DNA of 64,000 nt, from assembly GCF_001530125.1 (NCBI RefSeq), contig NZ_LDUG01000002.1, positions 82,049 through 146,048 on the forward strand. The letters run 5' to 3'. Position numbers and translations under genes: made by a program. The stretch comes from Thiobacillus denitrificans. Its GTDB lineage: Bacteria; Pseudomonadota; Gammaproteobacteria; Burkholderiales; Thiobacillaceae. Positions 45,882 to 56,635 of the stretch are shown piece by piece; positions within the stretch are counted from its first letter, which is position 1, and the number at the start of each line of letters is the position of its first letter. The notes beneath the pieces were generated by a model. The model did not search any database. It was given only the letters and a program-made list of their open reading frames with translations, and had not been told where the DNA came from.

Positions 45882-46616
45882 ATGTCTGAACCGATCCGCC
45901 TCTCCAAACTGATGTCCGAACGCGGGCTGTGCTCGCGCCGCGAGGCTGACAGCTACATCGAGCGCGGACTGGTGTTCGTCGACGGCCGCCGGGTGAGCGA
46001 GCTCGGCACCAAGGTCGATCCCAACTGTGCGATCCGCCTGGACACGCAGGCCAGCGCGCAACAGCAGCAGCGCGTCACCCTCCTGCTGCACAAGCCCGTC
46101 GGCTATGTGTCGGGCCAGCCGGAACCGGGCTATCAACCGGCCGTGACCCTGATCCGTCCCGAAACGCAGTGGCAGGACGGGCGCGCAAACCAGGCGTTCC
46201 ATCCGACGCATCTGAAAGGCCTGGCGCCCGCCGGGCGACTCGACATCGATTCGACCGGTCTTTTGGTGCTGACGCAGGACGGGCGGATTGCCAAACAGCT
46301 GATCGGCGAAAATTCCGATATCGAGAAGGAATATCTGGTGCGGGTCGAAGGGCGGCTCGACGACAAAGGTCTCGCGCTGCTCAACCATGGCCTCTCGCTC
46401 GACGGCCGCAAACTGCGCCCGGCCAGGGTCGGCTGGCAGAACCCCGACCAGCTGCGCTTCATCCTGAAAGAGGGCCGCAAGCGCCAGATCCGCCGCATGT
46501 GCGAACTGGTTGGGCTGAAAGTGGCGGGGTTGAAACGCGTGCGCATCGGCCGCGTGCGGCTGGGTGAGCTGCCGCTGGGGCAATGGCGCTACCTGCGCGA
46601 CGACGAGTCGTTCTGA
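45882..46616 (+). CDS. 23S rRNA pseudouridine synthase, RsuA/RluF type
   Basis: A 244-residue protein with an N-terminal S4 domain ([20 protein letters not shown]) and the RsuA-family catalytic segment [17 protein letters not shown] (Asp as nucleophile), then [11 protein letters not shown] and [17 protein letters not shown]. The presence of S4 and the extended [17 protein letters not shown] segment fit RluF (modifies 23S U2604) better than RluE or RluB. Confidence 0.85.
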   Translation: MSEPIRLSKLMSERGLCSRREADSYIERGLVFVDGRRVSELGTKVDPNCAIRLDTQASAQQQQRVTLLLHKPVGYVSGQPEPGYQPAVTLIRPETQWQDGRANQAFHPTHLKGLAPAGRLDIDSTGLLVLTQDGRIAKQLIGENSDIEKEYLVRVEGRLDDKGLALLNHGLSLDGRKLRPARVGWQNPDQLRFILKEGRKRQIRRMCELVGLKVAGLKRVRIGRVRLGELPLGQWRYLRDDESF

Positions 46617-46743
46617 AGCGAACAAACGTAAAATCGGGCTGCGTACCCGTGCAAGAGCTTGTTTCTTCTATCTTTTGCACTATCAATAAAGGCGTGAGTT
46701 ACCGGACTCGCATTATTTTCATATTTACATCAGGGAGATCGCC

Positions 46744-47043
46744 ATGCAATCCAAACTTCTCGTCGCACTGTTCGCCGCCCTTGCATTGACCGCCTGCAAA
46801 AAAGCTGAAGAAGCCGCTGCCCCCGCCATGGAAGAATCCAGGGAAGCGGCGAGCGCAGCGGCGGATTCCGCTGCAGAAGCCGCACGTTCAGCTGCTGAGG
46901 CAGCCGCTGCCGCTGCCGAGGCCACAGGTGAAGCCGCCGCTTCAGCCGGTGAGGCTACGATGGATGCGGCTGCCAAAGCCGCCCAGGACACTGCCGATGC
47001 CGCGCAGAAAGCGGCCGATAAGGCCAAAGACGCCGCGCAATAA
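46744..47043 (+). CDS. Small alanine-rich lipoprotein
   Basis: A 99-residue protein with a lipoprotein signal peptide and lipobox L15-T-A-C18. The mature part is nearly all Ala, Glu, Lys and Asp in a heptad-like pattern (AAADSAAEAARSAAEAAA) and should form one long helix. Such low-complexity lipoproteins are anchored to the outer or inner membrane; function unknown. ATG has GGGAGA before it. Confidence 0.75.
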   Translation: MQSKLLVALFAALALTACKKAEEAAAPAMEESREAASAAADSAAEAARSAAEAAAAAAEATGEAAASAGEATMDAAAKAAQDTADAAQKAADKAKDAAQ

Positions 47044-47153
47044 TTCCACACCAGGCAGCGCAAACGGTCAGGTTTTCCTGGCCGTTTTGTTTGGTGCAAC
47101 CGGCCCGGGAGGCCAGCCACTACAATTCAGCCATTCCACTTCCCTGCCCCGCC

Positions 47154-47651
47154 ATGCGCCTTCTCATCCTCGCCGCGCAGTTCCGCTCCTACTGGCAGCC
47201 GCTGCTGATCCTGCTGACGGTGCCAATGGCCTTCACCGGCGTGGTGTTCGGCCTCTTCATCACGCAGAACCCGCTCAGCCTGTACACGCTGTACGGCGTC
47301 ATCGCGCTCACCGGCATCGCGGTCAACTCCGCGATCGTGCTGATCGACGCCGCCAACGCACGGCTCGCGTCCGGCATGGGCCTGTTGCACGCCACGCTGT
47401 ATGCCGCGCGGCGCCGCGTTGTCCCCATCATCATCACCACCACCATCGGCGGCCTGTTCTCGCTCGCTGTCGGGCTCGGCGGCAAGTCGCTGATCTGGGG
47501 GCCAATGGCAGCGAGCCTGGTGTGGGGCCTGCTGGTCGCCACCACGCTCACGCTGTTCACCATACCGATCCTGTTCCGACTGGCGATGCAGATCGGGCCG
47601 GGGCTGCGCGGCGGCCTTGTGCGCAGACTGCGCCGCGCGCCGGCCGTCTGA
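47154..47651 (+). pseudogene. C-terminal remnant of an RND efflux permease
   Basis: The 165-codon frame LLILAAQFRSYWQPLLILLT, TLYGVIALTGIAVNSAIVLI, RRRVVPIIITTTIGGLFSLA and LTLFTIPILFRL corresponds to the last helices (TM9-12) of AcrB/MexF-type permeases of about 1000 residues. Upstream residues are not RND-like. The stop codon is intact, but no membrane fusion protein or outer membrane channel genes are near. Probably a truncated leftover, though it could still be translated. Confidence 0.75.
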
Positions 47652-47667
47652 TCTGACGACCACCAGG

Positions 47668-48924
47668 ATGAACCCGCGCGATCTGCTGCTGGAATCCTTC
47701 CGTGCCGCGGTGGCCGCCGCCGACCCCGCGCACATCCTGCCACCGCACCTGCCCGCACCACCACGCGGCCGTACCCTGGTCGTCGGTGGCGGCAAGGCCG
47801 CCGCCAGCATGGCCGCCGCGGTGGAGGCTCACTGGCCAGCCGATGCGCCACTGTCTGGACTGGTCGTTACCCGCTACCGGCACGGCCTGCCCACGCGCCG
47901 CATCGAGGTCGTCGAGGCCAGCCATCCGCTCCCCGACGGACGCGGCGAAGCAGCCGCCTTGCGCATGCTCGAAATGGCGAGCCAATTATGTCCGGACGAT
48001 CTGCTGCTGGCACTGATTTCGGGCGGCGGTTCCAGCCTGCTCGCCGCGCCGGTAAAAGGGGTGAGCCTGAAGGAATTGCGCCAGGTGACCAAGGCGCTGC
48101 TCAATGCAGGCGCGACCATCCACGACATCAACACCGTGCGCAAGCATCTCACCCGCCTGTCGGGCGGGCGCCTGGCGCAGGCGTCGCATGGCGCACACAC
48201 GCTGGCGCTGATCATTTCAGACGTCGTCGGCGACGACCCGACCCATATCGCGTCCGGCCCCTGCGCGCCCGACCCCACCACCTGCGCCGATGCGCTCGAA
48301 CGGTTGCAGCACTTCGGCATCGCCCCGCCCGCCGGCGTACGCCGTCATTTGGAACAAGCTGCATCGGAGGCCGACACGCCGAAGCCCGGCGATCCCTGTT
48401 TCGCGCGCACGGAAAACCGCATCATCGCCAGCGCGCAGGCCAGCCTCGAAGCCGCGTGCGCCTATTTCGAACAATACGGCATTCCCGCCATGGTGTTGTC
48501 AGACAGCGTCAGCGGCGATACTCAGGCCGTGGCCAAACAACACGCCGCGCTGGCGCGCGCCGTGAAGTCGCGTCCAATCGCATTGATTTCCGGCGGCGAG
48601 ACCACCGTCACCCTGCGCCCACAGCATGGACGCGGCGGCCGCAACGCCGAATTTCTGCTGGCCCTGGTTGTTGAATTGGCGGGCACGCCGGCGTGGGCGA
48701 TCGCCTGCGACACCGACGGTATCGACGGCAGCGAGGACAACGCGGGGGCGTTGATCGGCCCCGACACGCTGCTTCGCGCGCATGAGCGCGGCCTCGACGC
48801 GGCCGACTTTCTGGCCGCACACGACAGTCACGGATTTTTTGCCGCCCTTGGCGATCTGGTCGTCAGCGGCCCCACCCGCACCAACGTCAACGACTACCGG
48901 GCGCTACTGCTCGGGCTGAACTGA
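47668..48924 (+). CDS. Glycerate 2-kinase (MOFRL family)
   Basis: Phosphorylates glycerate to 2-phosphoglycerate. The 418-residue protein shows RTLVVGGGKAAASMAAAVEA, LLALISGGGSSLLAAP, NTVRKHLTRLSGGRLAQ, and the C-terminal MOFRL signature LISGGETTVTLRPQHGRGGR plus ACDTDGIDGSEDNAGALI. Often called gckA or ttuD. It lies 16 bases after the RND remnant and converges with the SAM hydrolase gene. Confidence 0.92.
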   Translation: MNPRDLLLESFRAAVAAADPAHILPPHLPAPPRGRTLVVGGGKAAASMAAAVEAHWPADAPLSGLVVTRYRHGLPTRRIEVVEASHPLPDGRGEAAALRMLEMASQLCPDDLLLALISGGGSSLLAAPVKGVSLKELRQVTKALLNAGATIHDINTVRKHLTRLSGGRLAQASHGAHTLALIISDVVGDDPTHIASGPCAPDPTTCADALERLQHFGIAPPAGVRRHLEQAASEADTPKPGDPCFARTENRIIASAQASLEAACAYFEQYGIPAMVLSDSVSGDTQAVAKQHAALARAVKSRPIALISGGETTVTLRPQHGRGGRNAEFLLALVVELAGTPAWAIACDTDGIDGSEDNAGALIGPDTLLRAHERGLDAADFLAAHDSHGFFAALGDLVVSGPTRTNVNDYRALLLGLN

Positions 48925-48930
48925 ACGCGA

Positions 48931-49659
48931 TCAGTTAAGGCGCTGCACCCGCACCGGATCGCCCACCTTCAGGCCAAACGCGGCGGCGGCACTGCCCCGG
49001 TTCACCGCAAGCTCCAGCAAGCCGACGCTGTTGTTGAACCAGAAACCTTCGCCCTTGCCGACAAAGCCGAAGCTCTCGCTGTGCTTGAATGCTTCGCCCG
49101 CTGCGCTCACGCGCGCGTCCTGCAGCACCCCGCGCACGCCGGTCCAGGCGTTGCCGTAATGGTCGATATAAATCACCCGCCCCAGGTCGCCGGCATCGAA
49201 CTCGACATTCAGCTTGTCTATCGGGTTCAGCTTGTGGGTGGGGAATTCGCCGCGCGCGATGTCTGCCGCGATCAGTGCAAACAGGTCGCGCCCGTGAAAC
49301 GTCGCCGACAGGCCCTCAGGCTGCCAGGTAATGCGCCACAGCCGGGTGTCTGCATGGCGTGCGGCAAGGACCGACAACAGCCCGTTGTCCGGTCCAACAA
49401 ACCAGCGGCCGCCGGCCAGGGCCACCACGGCATCGCGCGGCGTGCCGACGCCGGGATCAACCACCGCCAGAAACACACTGCCGGGCGGAAAGCCCGGGGC
49501 AAACGCCGCCAGCAAATGCGCGCCCGCATGCGGGTTGAAGTCCGGTACCTCATGCAGCAGGTCCACCACCAGCTGTGCGGGCGCGTGTTCTGCGAGGCGC
49601 GCCTTGACCTGCCCGACATAGGGATCGCGCACGCCGAAATCGGTGAAAAGAACGATCAC
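48931..49659 (-). CDS. SAM hydrolase / hydroxide adenosyltransferase (DUF62 family)
   Basis: A 242-residue enzyme that splits S-adenosylmethionine with water to adenosine and methionine. Motifs: IVLFTDFGVRDPYVGQVKA, LAVVDPGVGTPRDAV (Asp-His-like set), WFVGPDNGLLS, and VIYIDHYGNAWTG. Physiological role in bacteria is unclear. Stop is 6 bases from that of the glycerate kinase. Confidence 0.88.
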   Translation of the reverse strand: MIVLFTDFGVRDPYVGQVKARLAEHAPAQLVVDLLHEVPDFNPHAGAHLLAAFAPGFPPGSVFLAVVDPGVGTPRDAVVALAGGRWFVGPDNGLLSVLAARHADTRLWRITWQPEGLSATFHGRDLFALIAADIARGEFPTHKLNPIDKLNVEFDAGDLGRVIYIDHYGNAWTGVRGVLQDARVSAAGEAFKHSESFGFVGKGEGFWFNNSVGLLELAVNRGSAAAAFGLKVGDPVRVQRLN

Positions 49660-49783
49660 AGGCTTTTCCTGGCTAGCGGGGAAGGATGACTATGCCTGAC
49701 AAGGCCGGCCCGCGGCAAATACATCATGAAGTCTGGCCCGGCAAGCACCACTTCTGCGTGGGACACGCTTAAAACAGGCCATG

Positions 49784-49811
49784 AAAAAAGCCGGGTGATC
49801 CCGGCTTTTTT
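49784..49811 (-). terminator. Terminator of the ribosomal protein cluster
   Basis: AAAAAAGCCGGG, loop TGAT, CCCGGCTTTTTT: a strong intrinsic terminator 22 bases after the rplQ stop, with T-runs in both directions. Confidence 0.9.
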
Positions 49812-49832
49812 GCATCGCGACGCAAACTCGAT

Positions 49833-50222
49833 TTACTCGGCCTCAGCAGCCTCGACATCGGTCTCGGGACGATCCACCAGTTCGACCAGCGCCATCGGCG
49901 CATTGTCGCCATTGCGGAAGCCGTATTTCAGAATGCGCAGATAGCCACCCGGCCGTGTCTTGTAACGCGGGCCCAGTTCGCCGAACAGCTTGACGACCAT
50001 GTCGCGGTCACGCAGGCGGTCGAATGCCAGGCGATGGTTGGCCAGGCTGGGTTCCTTACCCAGGGTGATCAGCGGCTCGACGAAGCGGCGCAGTTCCTTG
50101 GCTTTCGGCAGCGTGGTCTTGATGATTTCGTGCTTCAGCAGCGACACACTCATGTTGCGGAACATGGCCAGACGATGGCTGGTGGTGCGGTTCAGCTTGC
50201 GGTTGGATTGACGATGACGCAT
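49833..50222 (-). CDS. rplQ: 50S ribosomal protein L17
   Basis: 129 residues, [20 protein letters not shown] start and RGGYLRI-type core ([18 protein letters not shown]). Last gene of the alpha operon. The tail is acidic and ends EAAEAE. Confidence 0.98.
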   Translation of the reverse strand: MRHRQSNRKLNRTTSHRLAMFRNMSVSLLKHEIIKTTLPKAKELRRFVEPLITLGKEPSLANHRLAFDRLRDRDMVVKLFGELGPRYKTRPGGYLRILKYGFRNGDNAPMALVELVDRPETDVEAAEAE

Positions 50223-50320
50223 GGCGATTCCTTTTGGGTCAGTATTCTTGGGCTAGGTCGCCTGCCACGGCGACCCGCACTTTATTGTTTGATTGGGTTA
50301 CAGGGTATTTCTTAAGGGGT

Positions 50321-51310
50321 TCAGGGACGCTCGAGACCGGCGGGCGGCCAGTTTTCCAGCTTCATCCCCAAGGACAGGCTCTTGGAAGCCAGCACGTCCT
50401 TGATTTCGTTCAGCGACTTGCGGCCCAGATTAGGGGTGCGCAGCAATTCCGATTCGGAACGCTGGATCAGGTCGCCGATGAAATAGATATTTTCGGCTTT
50501 CAGGCAATTGGCCGAACGCACGGTCAATTCGAGGTCATCGACCGGGCGCAGCAACAGGGGATCAACCTGTGGCGAACGCGGCGACTCGGACTCGGCCGGG
50601 GTGCCTTCCAGATCGGCAAACACGGAGAGCTGGCTCACCAGGATGCGCGCAGCGGTACGCACGGCTTCTTCCGGCTCGACCACGCCATTGGTTTCAATGT
50701 CGATCACCAGGCGGTCGAGGTCGGTGCGCTGTTCGACACGCGCACTCTCAACGGTGTAGGCGACGCGCCGAACCGGGCTGAACGAGGCGTCGATCAGAAT
50801 CGAACCGACGGCGCGGGTTTCTTCCGAAACTTTGCGCACGGTCGCCGGCTGATAGCCGCGACCGCTCTCGATCTTGATTTCCATGTCGAGTTTGCCGCCC
50901 TTGGTCAGGTGAGCAATCACGTGATCCGGATTCAGCACTTCGATGTCATGGCCGATTTCGATGTCGCCCGCCGTCACCACGCCTTCGCCGGCCTTGGAGA
51001 CTTTCAGGATGGCCTCGGACTTGCCGTGCATCTTGAAAGCAATGCCTTTGAGGTTCAGCAGAATATCAACGACATCCTCCTGCACCCCCTCGATGGTCGA
51101 GTACTCGTGTACGACGCCGCTGATCGACACTTCGGTCGGCGCATAGCCAACCATGGAAGACAGCAGAATACGACGCAGCGCATTGCCGAGCGTATGGCCA
51201 TAGCCACGCTCGAAGGGCTCCATGATGACCTTGGCGTGTAACGGGGAGGAGCGATCCACCTCCACAATACGCGGCTTGAGAAATTCCGTAGCGCTTTGCA
51301 TAGAGTGCAA
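50321..51310 (-). CDS. rpoA: RNA polymerase alpha subunit
   Basis: 329 residues: N-terminal dimerisation domain ([20 protein letters not shown]) and C-terminal domain for UP elements and activators ([36 protein letters not shown]). Lies between rpsD and rplQ as in E. coli. Confidence 0.98.
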   Translation of the reverse strand: MHSMQSATEFLKPRIVEVDRSSPLHAKVIMEPFERGYGHTLGNALRRILLSSMVGYAPTEVSISGVVHEYSTIEGVQEDVVDILLNLKGIAFKMHGKSEAILKVSKAGEGVVTAGDIEIGHDIEVLNPDHVIAHLTKGGKLDMEIKIESGRGYQPATVRKVSEETRAVGSILIDASFSPVRRVAYTVESARVEQRTDLDRLVIDIETNGVVEPEEAVRTAARILVSQLSVFADLEGTPAESESPRSPQVDPLLLRPVDDLELTVRSANCLKAENIYFIGDLIQRSESELLRTPNLGRKSLNEIKDVLASKSLSLGMKLENWPPAGLERP

Positions 51311-51357
51311 TTCCTTAAAACCAGCCCTTAGGACCGGGGCACAGAGACCAGGCCAAC

Positions 51358-51987
51358 TTATTTGGAGTACAGTTCGATGACCAGCGATTCATTGATGGTC
51401 GACGGCAGTTCCGAGCGTTGCGGTGCGGCCTTGTAGGTTCCTTTGAGCATCTTGGCGTCAACTTCGACCCACTCCGGATAACCACGCGCAGCCGCCGCTT
51501 CTGAAGCCGCCTTGATGCGCAGATGGGCTTTCGCTTTTTCCGCAACCTCAACCACGTCACCGGCACGAACCTGATATGACGGGATATTGACCCGGCGACC
51601 GTTCACCATAATGCCGTTGTGACGCAGCACCTGGCGCGCCTCGGTGCGCGATGCACCAAAGCCCATGCGATAGCACACCGAATCCAGCCGCGACTCAAGC
51701 ATCGACAGCAGGTTTTCACCGGTCACGCCCTTGCGGCTGTCCGCCCGCTTGTATGTCAGGCGGAACTGGCCTTCCAGCACCCCGTAGATACGGCGAATTT
51801 TTTGTTTTTCACGCAACTGGATGCCATAACCAGACAGGCGGGCACCGCTTTTCTGGCCATGTTGACCAGGCGCATAGGGACGGCGCTCGATGGCGCACTT
51901 GTCAGTGAAACACTTCTCGCCCTTCAGGAAGAGCTTTTCGCCTTCACGGCGGCACTGACGGCATTTGGGATCAAGATTACGAGCCAT
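51358..51987 (-). CDS. rpsD: 30S ribosomal protein S4
   Basis: 209 residues. Starts [20 protein letters not shown] with the four-cysteine zinc form (C-x2-C..C-x4-C), then the S4 RNA-binding domain ([20 protein letters not shown]). In E. coli S4 represses the alpha operon. ATG at 51987; the further upstream start is spurious. Confidence 0.97.
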   Translation of the reverse strand: MARNLDPKCRQCRREGEKLFLKGEKCFTDKCAIERRPYAPGQHGQKSGARLSGYGIQLREKQKIRRIYGVLEGQFRLTYKRADSRKGVTGENLLSMLESRLDSVCYRMGFGASRTEARQVLRHNGIMVNGRRVNIPSYQVRAGDVVEVAEKAKAHLRIKAASEAAAARGYPEWVEVDAKMLKGTYKAAPQRSELPSTINESLVIELYSK

Positions 51988-52001
51988 GATTTTGCCTAGT
52001 A

Positions 52002-52394
52002 TTAGATACGACGCTTTTTGGAGGGACGGCAACCGTTATGCGGGATCGGGGTAACATCCGAGATCGTGACGATCTTGAAACCCAGCGCATTCAACGCACG
52101 CACAGTGGAATCGCGACCAGGACCAGGGCCCTTGATCCGAACTTCCAGGTTTTTGACGCCGCACTCCTGCGCCATTTTGCCGGCGTTTTCCGCCGCAACC
52201 TGCGCCGCGAACGGAGTCGACTTGCGCGAGCCCTTGAAACCCGCACCACCAGCGGTTGCCCACGACAGGGCATTACCCTGACGATCGGTGATCGTCACGA
52301 TGGTGTTGTTGAACGAAGCATGAATGTGCGCAATACCTTCTGCGACATTCTTCTTGACCTTTTTACGGACACGCGTTGCTGGTTTCGTTGCCAT
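52002..52394 (-). CDS. rpsK: 30S ribosomal protein S11
   Basis: 130 residues: [38 protein letters not shown], and the C-terminal [18 protein letters not shown]. Between rpsM and rpsD. Confidence 0.98.
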   Translation of the reverse strand: MATKPATRVRKKVKKNVAEGIAHIHASFNNTIVTITDRQGNALSWATAGGAGFKGSRKSTPFAAQVAAENAGKMAQECGVKNLEVRIKGPGPGRDSTVRALNALGFKIVTISDVTPIPHNGCRPSKKRRI

Positions 52395-52403
52395 GGTTAA
52401 CCT

Positions 52404-52760
52404 TTATTTCCTGATGGCCTTGCGCGGCCCCTTGCGGGTTCGCGCGTTGGTGCGTGTACGCTGACCTCGCACCGGCAAGCCTTTACGGTGGCGCAAGCCG
52501 CGATAGCAACCAAGATCCATCAATCGCTTGATGTTCATGGTGGTTTCGCGGCGCAGGTCGCCCTCGACCGTGAACTTGGACACGACTTCACGTATGCGCT
52601 CAACCTCGGCTTCTGACAAATCCTTGATTTTCGAAGTCTGGGCAACGCCAGCCGCTTCGCAAATCTTGCCGGACGAAGTCCTGCCAATGCCATAAATGGC
52701 GGTCAACGCAATAATCGCGTGTTGATGATTCGGGATATTAACCCCAGCAATACGAGCCAT
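52404..52760 (-). CDS. rpsM: 30S ribosomal protein S13
   Basis: 118 residues: [20 protein letters not shown], the helix-two-turn-helix middle, and the basic tail [18 protein letters not shown]. First gene of the alpha part, 90 bases after rpmJ. Confidence 0.98.
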   Translation of the reverse strand: MARIAGVNIPNHQHAIIALTAIYGIGRTSSGKICEAAGVAQTSKIKDLSEAEVERIREVVSKFTVEGDLRRETTMNIKRLMDLGCYRGLRHRKGLPVRGQRTRTNARTRKGPRKAIRK

Positions 52761-52788
52761 TCGCAGAGCCCCAAACGCAAAACAAAAA

Positions 52789-52820
52789 ATTATAACACGT
52801 CAACCCGGCTTCAGGTTGAC
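52789..52820 (-). promoter_or_regulatory. Hairpin and extended -10 between rpmJ and rpsM
   Basis: On the minus strand GTCAACC..GGTTGAC (7-bp stem, 52799-52820) is followed by TGTTATAAT (52797-52789) and a T-run. It may be a weak terminator for the spc transcript, an extended -10 promoter for the alpha genes, or both. Confidence 0.45.
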
Positions 52821-52850
52821 TCGAATTCAAACCGACCAACAATTGCCCGC

Positions 52851-52964
52851 TCATCCCTGGCGCTGCTTGTGCCGTGGATCATCACAGATCACACGCACAA
52901 CACCCTTGCGGCGTACAACCTTGCACTTGCGGCACATTTTTTTGACTGAAGCCTGTACTCTCAT
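52851..52964 (-). CDS. rpmJ: 50S ribosomal protein L36
   Basis: 37 residues, too short for most gene callers: [20 protein letters not shown] and [13 protein letters not shown]. Zinc form with C11, C14, C27 and H32. Between infA and rpsM. Confidence 0.96.
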   Translation of the reverse strand: MRVQASVKKMCRKCKVVRRKGVVRVICDDPRHKQRQG

Positions 52965-53008
52965 GGTTTTCTCCATTCACTCGCCGGCGGCATGCTGCCG
53001 GTCAAAAA

Positions 53009-53233
53009 TCATTTGGCCCGAAAAACGATCCGGCCTTTGGTTAAATCGTACGGGGTGAGCTCAACCGTCACCTTGTCACCGGGAAGAATGCGGATGTAGT
53101 GCATACGCATTTTTCCCGAAATATAACCCAGTAAAACATGGCCATTTTCCAGCTTGACTCGAAACGTGGCGTTAGGCAGGTTTTCGATGACCTCACCCTG
53201 CATCTGGATGACATCTTCCTTTTCCTTAGGCAT
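53009..53233 (-). CDS. infA: Translation initiation factor IF-1
   Basis: 74 residues, S1-like OB fold: [40 protein letters not shown] and [16 protein letters not shown]. It starts one base before the secY stop. The infA between secY and rpmJ arrangement is typical of betaproteobacteria. Confidence 0.97.
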   Translation of the reverse strand: MPKEKEDVIQMQGEVIENLPNATFRVKLENGHVLLGYISGKMRMHYIRILPGDKVTVELTPYDLTKGRIVFRAK

Positions 53234-53234
53234 G

Positions 53235-54548
53235 TCATCGTCCTGCCAAGCCGTTCTTGAAATTGGCTTTCTTGAGCAAGCCTTCATACTGGTGAGACAT
53301 GACATAGGCCTGAACCTGAGCCATGAAGTCCATGGTCACCACCACAATAATCAGCAGGGATGTTCCACCAAAGTAGAAGGGAACATTCCATTTCAAAATC
53401 AGAAACTCGGGCAACAAACACACCAGGGTGATGTAGATCGCCCCCACCAGCGTCAGCCGGGTCAGAATCTTGTCGATGTAGCGTGCTGTCTGATCCCCCG
53501 GGCGGATACCCGGAACAAACGCACCACTTTTCTTCAGGTTGTCTGCCGTTTCCTTGGGATTGAACACCAGGGCCGTATAGAAAAAGCAGAAGAAAATGAT
53601 CGCCAGCGCGTACGCCAGAACATATACCGGCTGCCCGGGAGATAAGGACGAGCCGATCTCCCTCAACCAGCCCATGCCCTCACCGCTGCCGAACCATCCC
53701 GCCAGGGTGGCCGGAAACAAAATGATGCTGGAGGCAAAAATTGGCGGAATCACCCCAGCCATATTCAGTTTGAGCGGCAGATGCGAACTCTGCCCACCCA
53801 CTACCATCTTGCCGACCTGACGCTTGGCGTAGTTGACCAGAATCTTGCGCTGACCCCGCTCAACAAACACCACCAGCGCGGTCACCAGCAGCACGCCCAC
53901 AAACAACATCAACACCAGCGGAATCGGGAATGCGCCGGTTCGCGTCAATTCCAGTGTGCCGCCGATCGCGGAGGGCAAGCCTGCCACAATGCCCGCGAAA
54001 ATAATGATCGAGATACCATTACCCAGACCACGCTCGGTAATTTGCTCACCCAACCACATGAGGAACATCGTGCCGGCAGTCAAGGTTGCCACCGTAATCA
54101 AACGAAAACCCATACCGGGATCCAGCACCAAACCTGCCTGGGATTCCAGCGCTATGGAAATCCCCAGCGCCTGAAACACCGCCAGGAACAGGGTGCCGTA
54201 GCGGGTGTACTGCGTAATCTTGCGACGCCCGGACTCGCCCTCTTTTTTCAGCGCTTCCAGCTGCGGCGAGACCGTCGTCATCAACTGCACGATGATCGAC
54301 GCCGAAATGTACGGCATGATTCCCAGCGCAAACAGGCTGAAACGCGACAGCGCGCCACCCGAGAACATGTTGAACATGCCCAGAATGCCGCCTTGCTGCG
54401 ACTTGAACAACTGATCGAGCACCAGCGGATCGATACCCGGCACCGGAATAAAGGTGCCAATACGGTAGACGATCAATGCGCCAAGCAAAAATAGCAAGCG
54501 GCGCTTGAGGTCGCCGAATTTATTCAAGCCGGATTTGGGCGTGGCCAA
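53235..54548 (-). CDS. secY: Preprotein translocase subunit SecY
   Basis: 437 residues with ten membrane helices: [20 protein letters not shown], the plug [20 protein letters not shown], and [24 protein letters not shown] start at 54548 with GAGGA before it gives the family length; the more distant ATG at 54614 would overlap rplO by 46 bases. Confidence 0.95.
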   Translation of the reverse strand: MATPKSGLNKFGDLKRRLLFLLGALIVYRIGTFIPVPGIDPLVLDQLFKSQQGGILGMFNMFSGGALSRFSLFALGIMPYISASIIVQLMTTVSPQLEALKKEGESGRRKITQYTRYGTLFLAVFQALGISIALESQAGLVLDPGMGFRLITVATLTAGTMFLMWLGEQITERGLGNGISIIIFAGIVAGLPSAIGGTLELTRTGAFPIPLVLMLFVGVLLVTALVVFVERGQRKILVNYAKRQVGKMVVGGQSSHLPLKLNMAGVIPPIFASSIILFPATLAGWFGSGEGMGWLREIGSSLSPGQPVYVLAYALAIIFFCFFYTALVFNPKETADNLKKSGAFVPGIRPGDQTARYIDKILTRLTLVGAIYITLVCLLPEFLILKWNVPFYFGGTSLLIIVVVTMDFMAQVQAYVMSHQYEGLLKKANFKNGLAGR

Positions 54549-54567
54549 AGCGTGTGTCCTCGCAGGC

Positions 54568-55002
54568 TCAGTCGGCGATGGTGCCGCCGGCCGCTTCAAT
54601 TGCAGCACGGGCACCCTTGGTCACAGCGATACCGCGCAGCTTGATCGCCTTATCGATTTCGCCGGCCAGATAGACTTTCGCAGCCTTGGCAGCCGAGCGA
54701 ACAATACCCGCCTGCTTCAATACCAGCAGGTCAATCTCGTCCACCCCAACCGCAGCCAGCTGATACAGACGAACGTGTGCCGTATCAGCCTTGGTCAGCG
54801 AAACGAAACCGCGCTTCGGCAGGCGACGCTGCATCGGCATCTGGCCACCTTCGAAGCCAACCTTATGGAAGCCGCCCGAACGGGATTTCTGGCCCTTGTG
54901 GCCACGTCCTGCGGTTTTACCCAGACCGGATCCAATGCCGCGACCCAAGCGACGCTTGTCTTTCTTGGCGCCATCGGCCGGTTTAATCGTATTCAGTTCC
55001 AT
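54568..55002 (-). CDS. rplO: 50S ribosomal protein L15
   Basis: 144 residues: [40 protein letters not shown] and [18 protein letters not shown]. Adjacent to rpmD without gap. Confidence 0.98.
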   Translation of the reverse strand: MELNTIKPADGAKKDKRRLGRGIGSGLGKTAGRGHKGQKSRSGGFHKVGFEGGQMPMQRRLPKRGFVSLTKADTAHVRLYQLAAVGVDEIDLLVLKQAGIVRSAAKAAKVYLAGEIDKAIKLRGIAVTKGARAAIEAAGGTIAD

Positions 55003-55188
55003 TTAAGCCTCGCACTTCAACAGATAGGCGACCTTGGTCATCATTCCGCGGTTTTCCGGGGTATCGAGCACCTCGACGGTGTGATGCATCCGGCGCAAAC
55101 CCAAGCCACGGACGCAGGCACGATGTGCTTCCTTGGTGCCAATCAGACTTTTGATCTGCGTCACCTTGATTTTTTTCTGCTCACTCAT
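55003..55188 (-). CDS. rpmD: 50S ribosomal protein L30
   Basis: 61 residues: [20 protein letters not shown] and [20 protein letters not shown]. Follows rpsE by three bases. Confidence 0.97.
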   Translation of the reverse strand: MSEQKKIKVTQIKSLIGTKEAHRACVRGLGLRRMHHTVEVLDTPENRGMMTKVAYLLKCEA

Positions 55189-55191
55189 GGC

Positions 55192-55707
55192 TTACCCCGT
55201 GATGTCTTCGAGTGACTTGCCACGCTTAGCCGCAATCTCGGACGGCGTGGACATTTTCAACAACCCGTCAATCGTCGCACGAACGACGTTATAAGGATTG
55301 GTTGACCCCAGGCATTTGGCAAGAACGTTCTGCACGCCCATCACCTCGAACACGGCACGCATCGCACCGCCGGCAATAATCCCGGTACCCTCCGATGCAG
55401 GCTGGATCAACACGCGCGAAGCGCCATGCTGCCCGACCACCGTATGGTGAAAGGTGCCATTTTTCAGGCTGATCTTGACCAGCTTGCGACGGGCTTCTTC
55501 CATTGCCTTCTGCACGGCCACTGGCACTTCGCGGGACTTGCCCTTGCCCATGCCGATTCCGCCATCGCCATCGCCAACAACAGTCAACGCGGCAAAACCC
55601 ATGATCCGACCACCCTTCACCACTTTGGTGACACGGTTGATCGAGATCATCTTTTCGCGCAAACCGTCGCCGCGCTCTTCGTTACTACTAGGTGCTGTAC
55701 GGGCCAT
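55192..55707 (-). CDS. rpsE: 30S ribosomal protein S5
   Basis: 171 residues with the double-stranded RNA-binding-like N-terminal part ([20 protein letters not shown]), [20 protein letters not shown] and the [19 protein letters not shown] motif. Confidence 0.98.
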   Translation of the reverse strand: MARTAPSSNEERGDGLREKMISINRVTKVVKGGRIMGFAALTVVGDGDGGIGMGKGKSREVPVAVQKAMEEARRKLVKISLKNGTFHHTVVGQHGASRVLIQPASEGTGIIAGGAMRAVFEVMGVQNVLAKCLGSTNPYNVVRATIDGLLKMSTPSEIAAKRGKSLEDITG

Positions 55708-55722
55708 CTTGATTCTGCCTCG

Positions 55723-56076
55723 TTAAAAAACCAAACCGCCTTCACGCGCAGCTTCAGCCAGGGCTTTCACACGCCCATGGAACTTGAAGCCAGAACGATC
55801 GAAAGCCACTTTTTCAATGCCCAAACCCTTGGCCTTTTCAGCCAGCCGCTTGCCCACTGCTGCTGCCGCGGCGACGTTTCCGCCATTCGTCAGCTCGGCA
55901 CGCATGTCCTTGTCATTGGAAGACACGCTGGCCATCACCGTGCCGCCATCCGCCGAAATGATCTGGGCGTAGACATGGCTGTTGGTGCGGTGAATTGCCA
56001 GGCGGGTCGCCTTGACGGCCGCGATTTTGGCGCGGGTTTTGCGCGCTCGGCGAATCCGTGATTGCTTGGTGTTCAT
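55723..56076 (-). CDS. rplR: 50S ribosomal protein L18
   Basis: 117 residues: [39 protein letters not shown] and [20 protein letters not shown]. Binds 5S rRNA. Confidence 0.98.
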   Translation of the reverse strand: MNTKQSRIRRARKTRAKIAAVKATRLAIHRTNSHVYAQIISADGGTVMASVSSNDKDMRAELTNGGNVAAAAAVGKRLAEKAKGLGIEKVAFDRSGFKFHGRVKALAEAAREGGLVF

Positions 56077-56092
56077 TTTCTGTCCTTATGCC

Positions 56093-56623
56093 TTACTTCT
56101 TCTTGGTCTCTTTCTTGATAACCACTTCGTCGCTATAGCGCACGCCTTTGCCCTTATAGGGCTCCGGCGGGCGGTATGAACGCACATCAGCGGCCACCTG
56201 CCCAACAGCCTGGCGATCGACACCCTTGATCACAATTTCAGTTTGCGTCGGCGTCTCGACCTTGATTCCGGCGGGCATCTTGTGCACGACAGGATGCGAG
56301 AAACCGAGCGTCAGGTTGAGCGCATCGCCCTGGGCCTGCGCACGATATCCGACGCCGACCAACAAGAGCTTCTTCTCGAAACCCTTGGTGACACCCTGAA
56401 CCATGTTATTGACCAGCGAACGCATTGTTCCCGCCATGGCGTTGGCCTGGATGCCCCCGCCGACAGGTGCAAAAGTCAGCACACCGTCATTGAGCGCAAC
56501 CGAGACATCGCTCGATGTCGCCTGAGTCATCGCACCAAGAGGGCCTTTAACAGAGACCACACTTCCCAGCGTGACTTCAACACCCTTCGGCAAGGTAATT
56601 GGATTATTGGCTACACGTGACAT
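56093..56623 (-). CDS. rplF: 50S ribosomal protein L6
   Basis: 176 residues: [20 protein letters not shown], and the 23S-binding segment [20 protein letters not shown], ending in lysines. Confidence 0.98.
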   Translation of the reverse strand: MSRVANNPITLPKGVEVTLGSVVSVKGPLGAMTQATSSDVSVALNDGVLTFAPVGGGIQANAMAGTMRSLVNNMVQGVTKGFEKKLLLVGVGYRAQAQGDALNLTLGFSHPVVHKMPAGIKVETPTQTEIVIKGVDRQAVGQVAADVRSYRPPEPYKGKGVRYSDEVVIKKETKKK

Positions 56624-56635
56624 ATCGGCTCTCTC

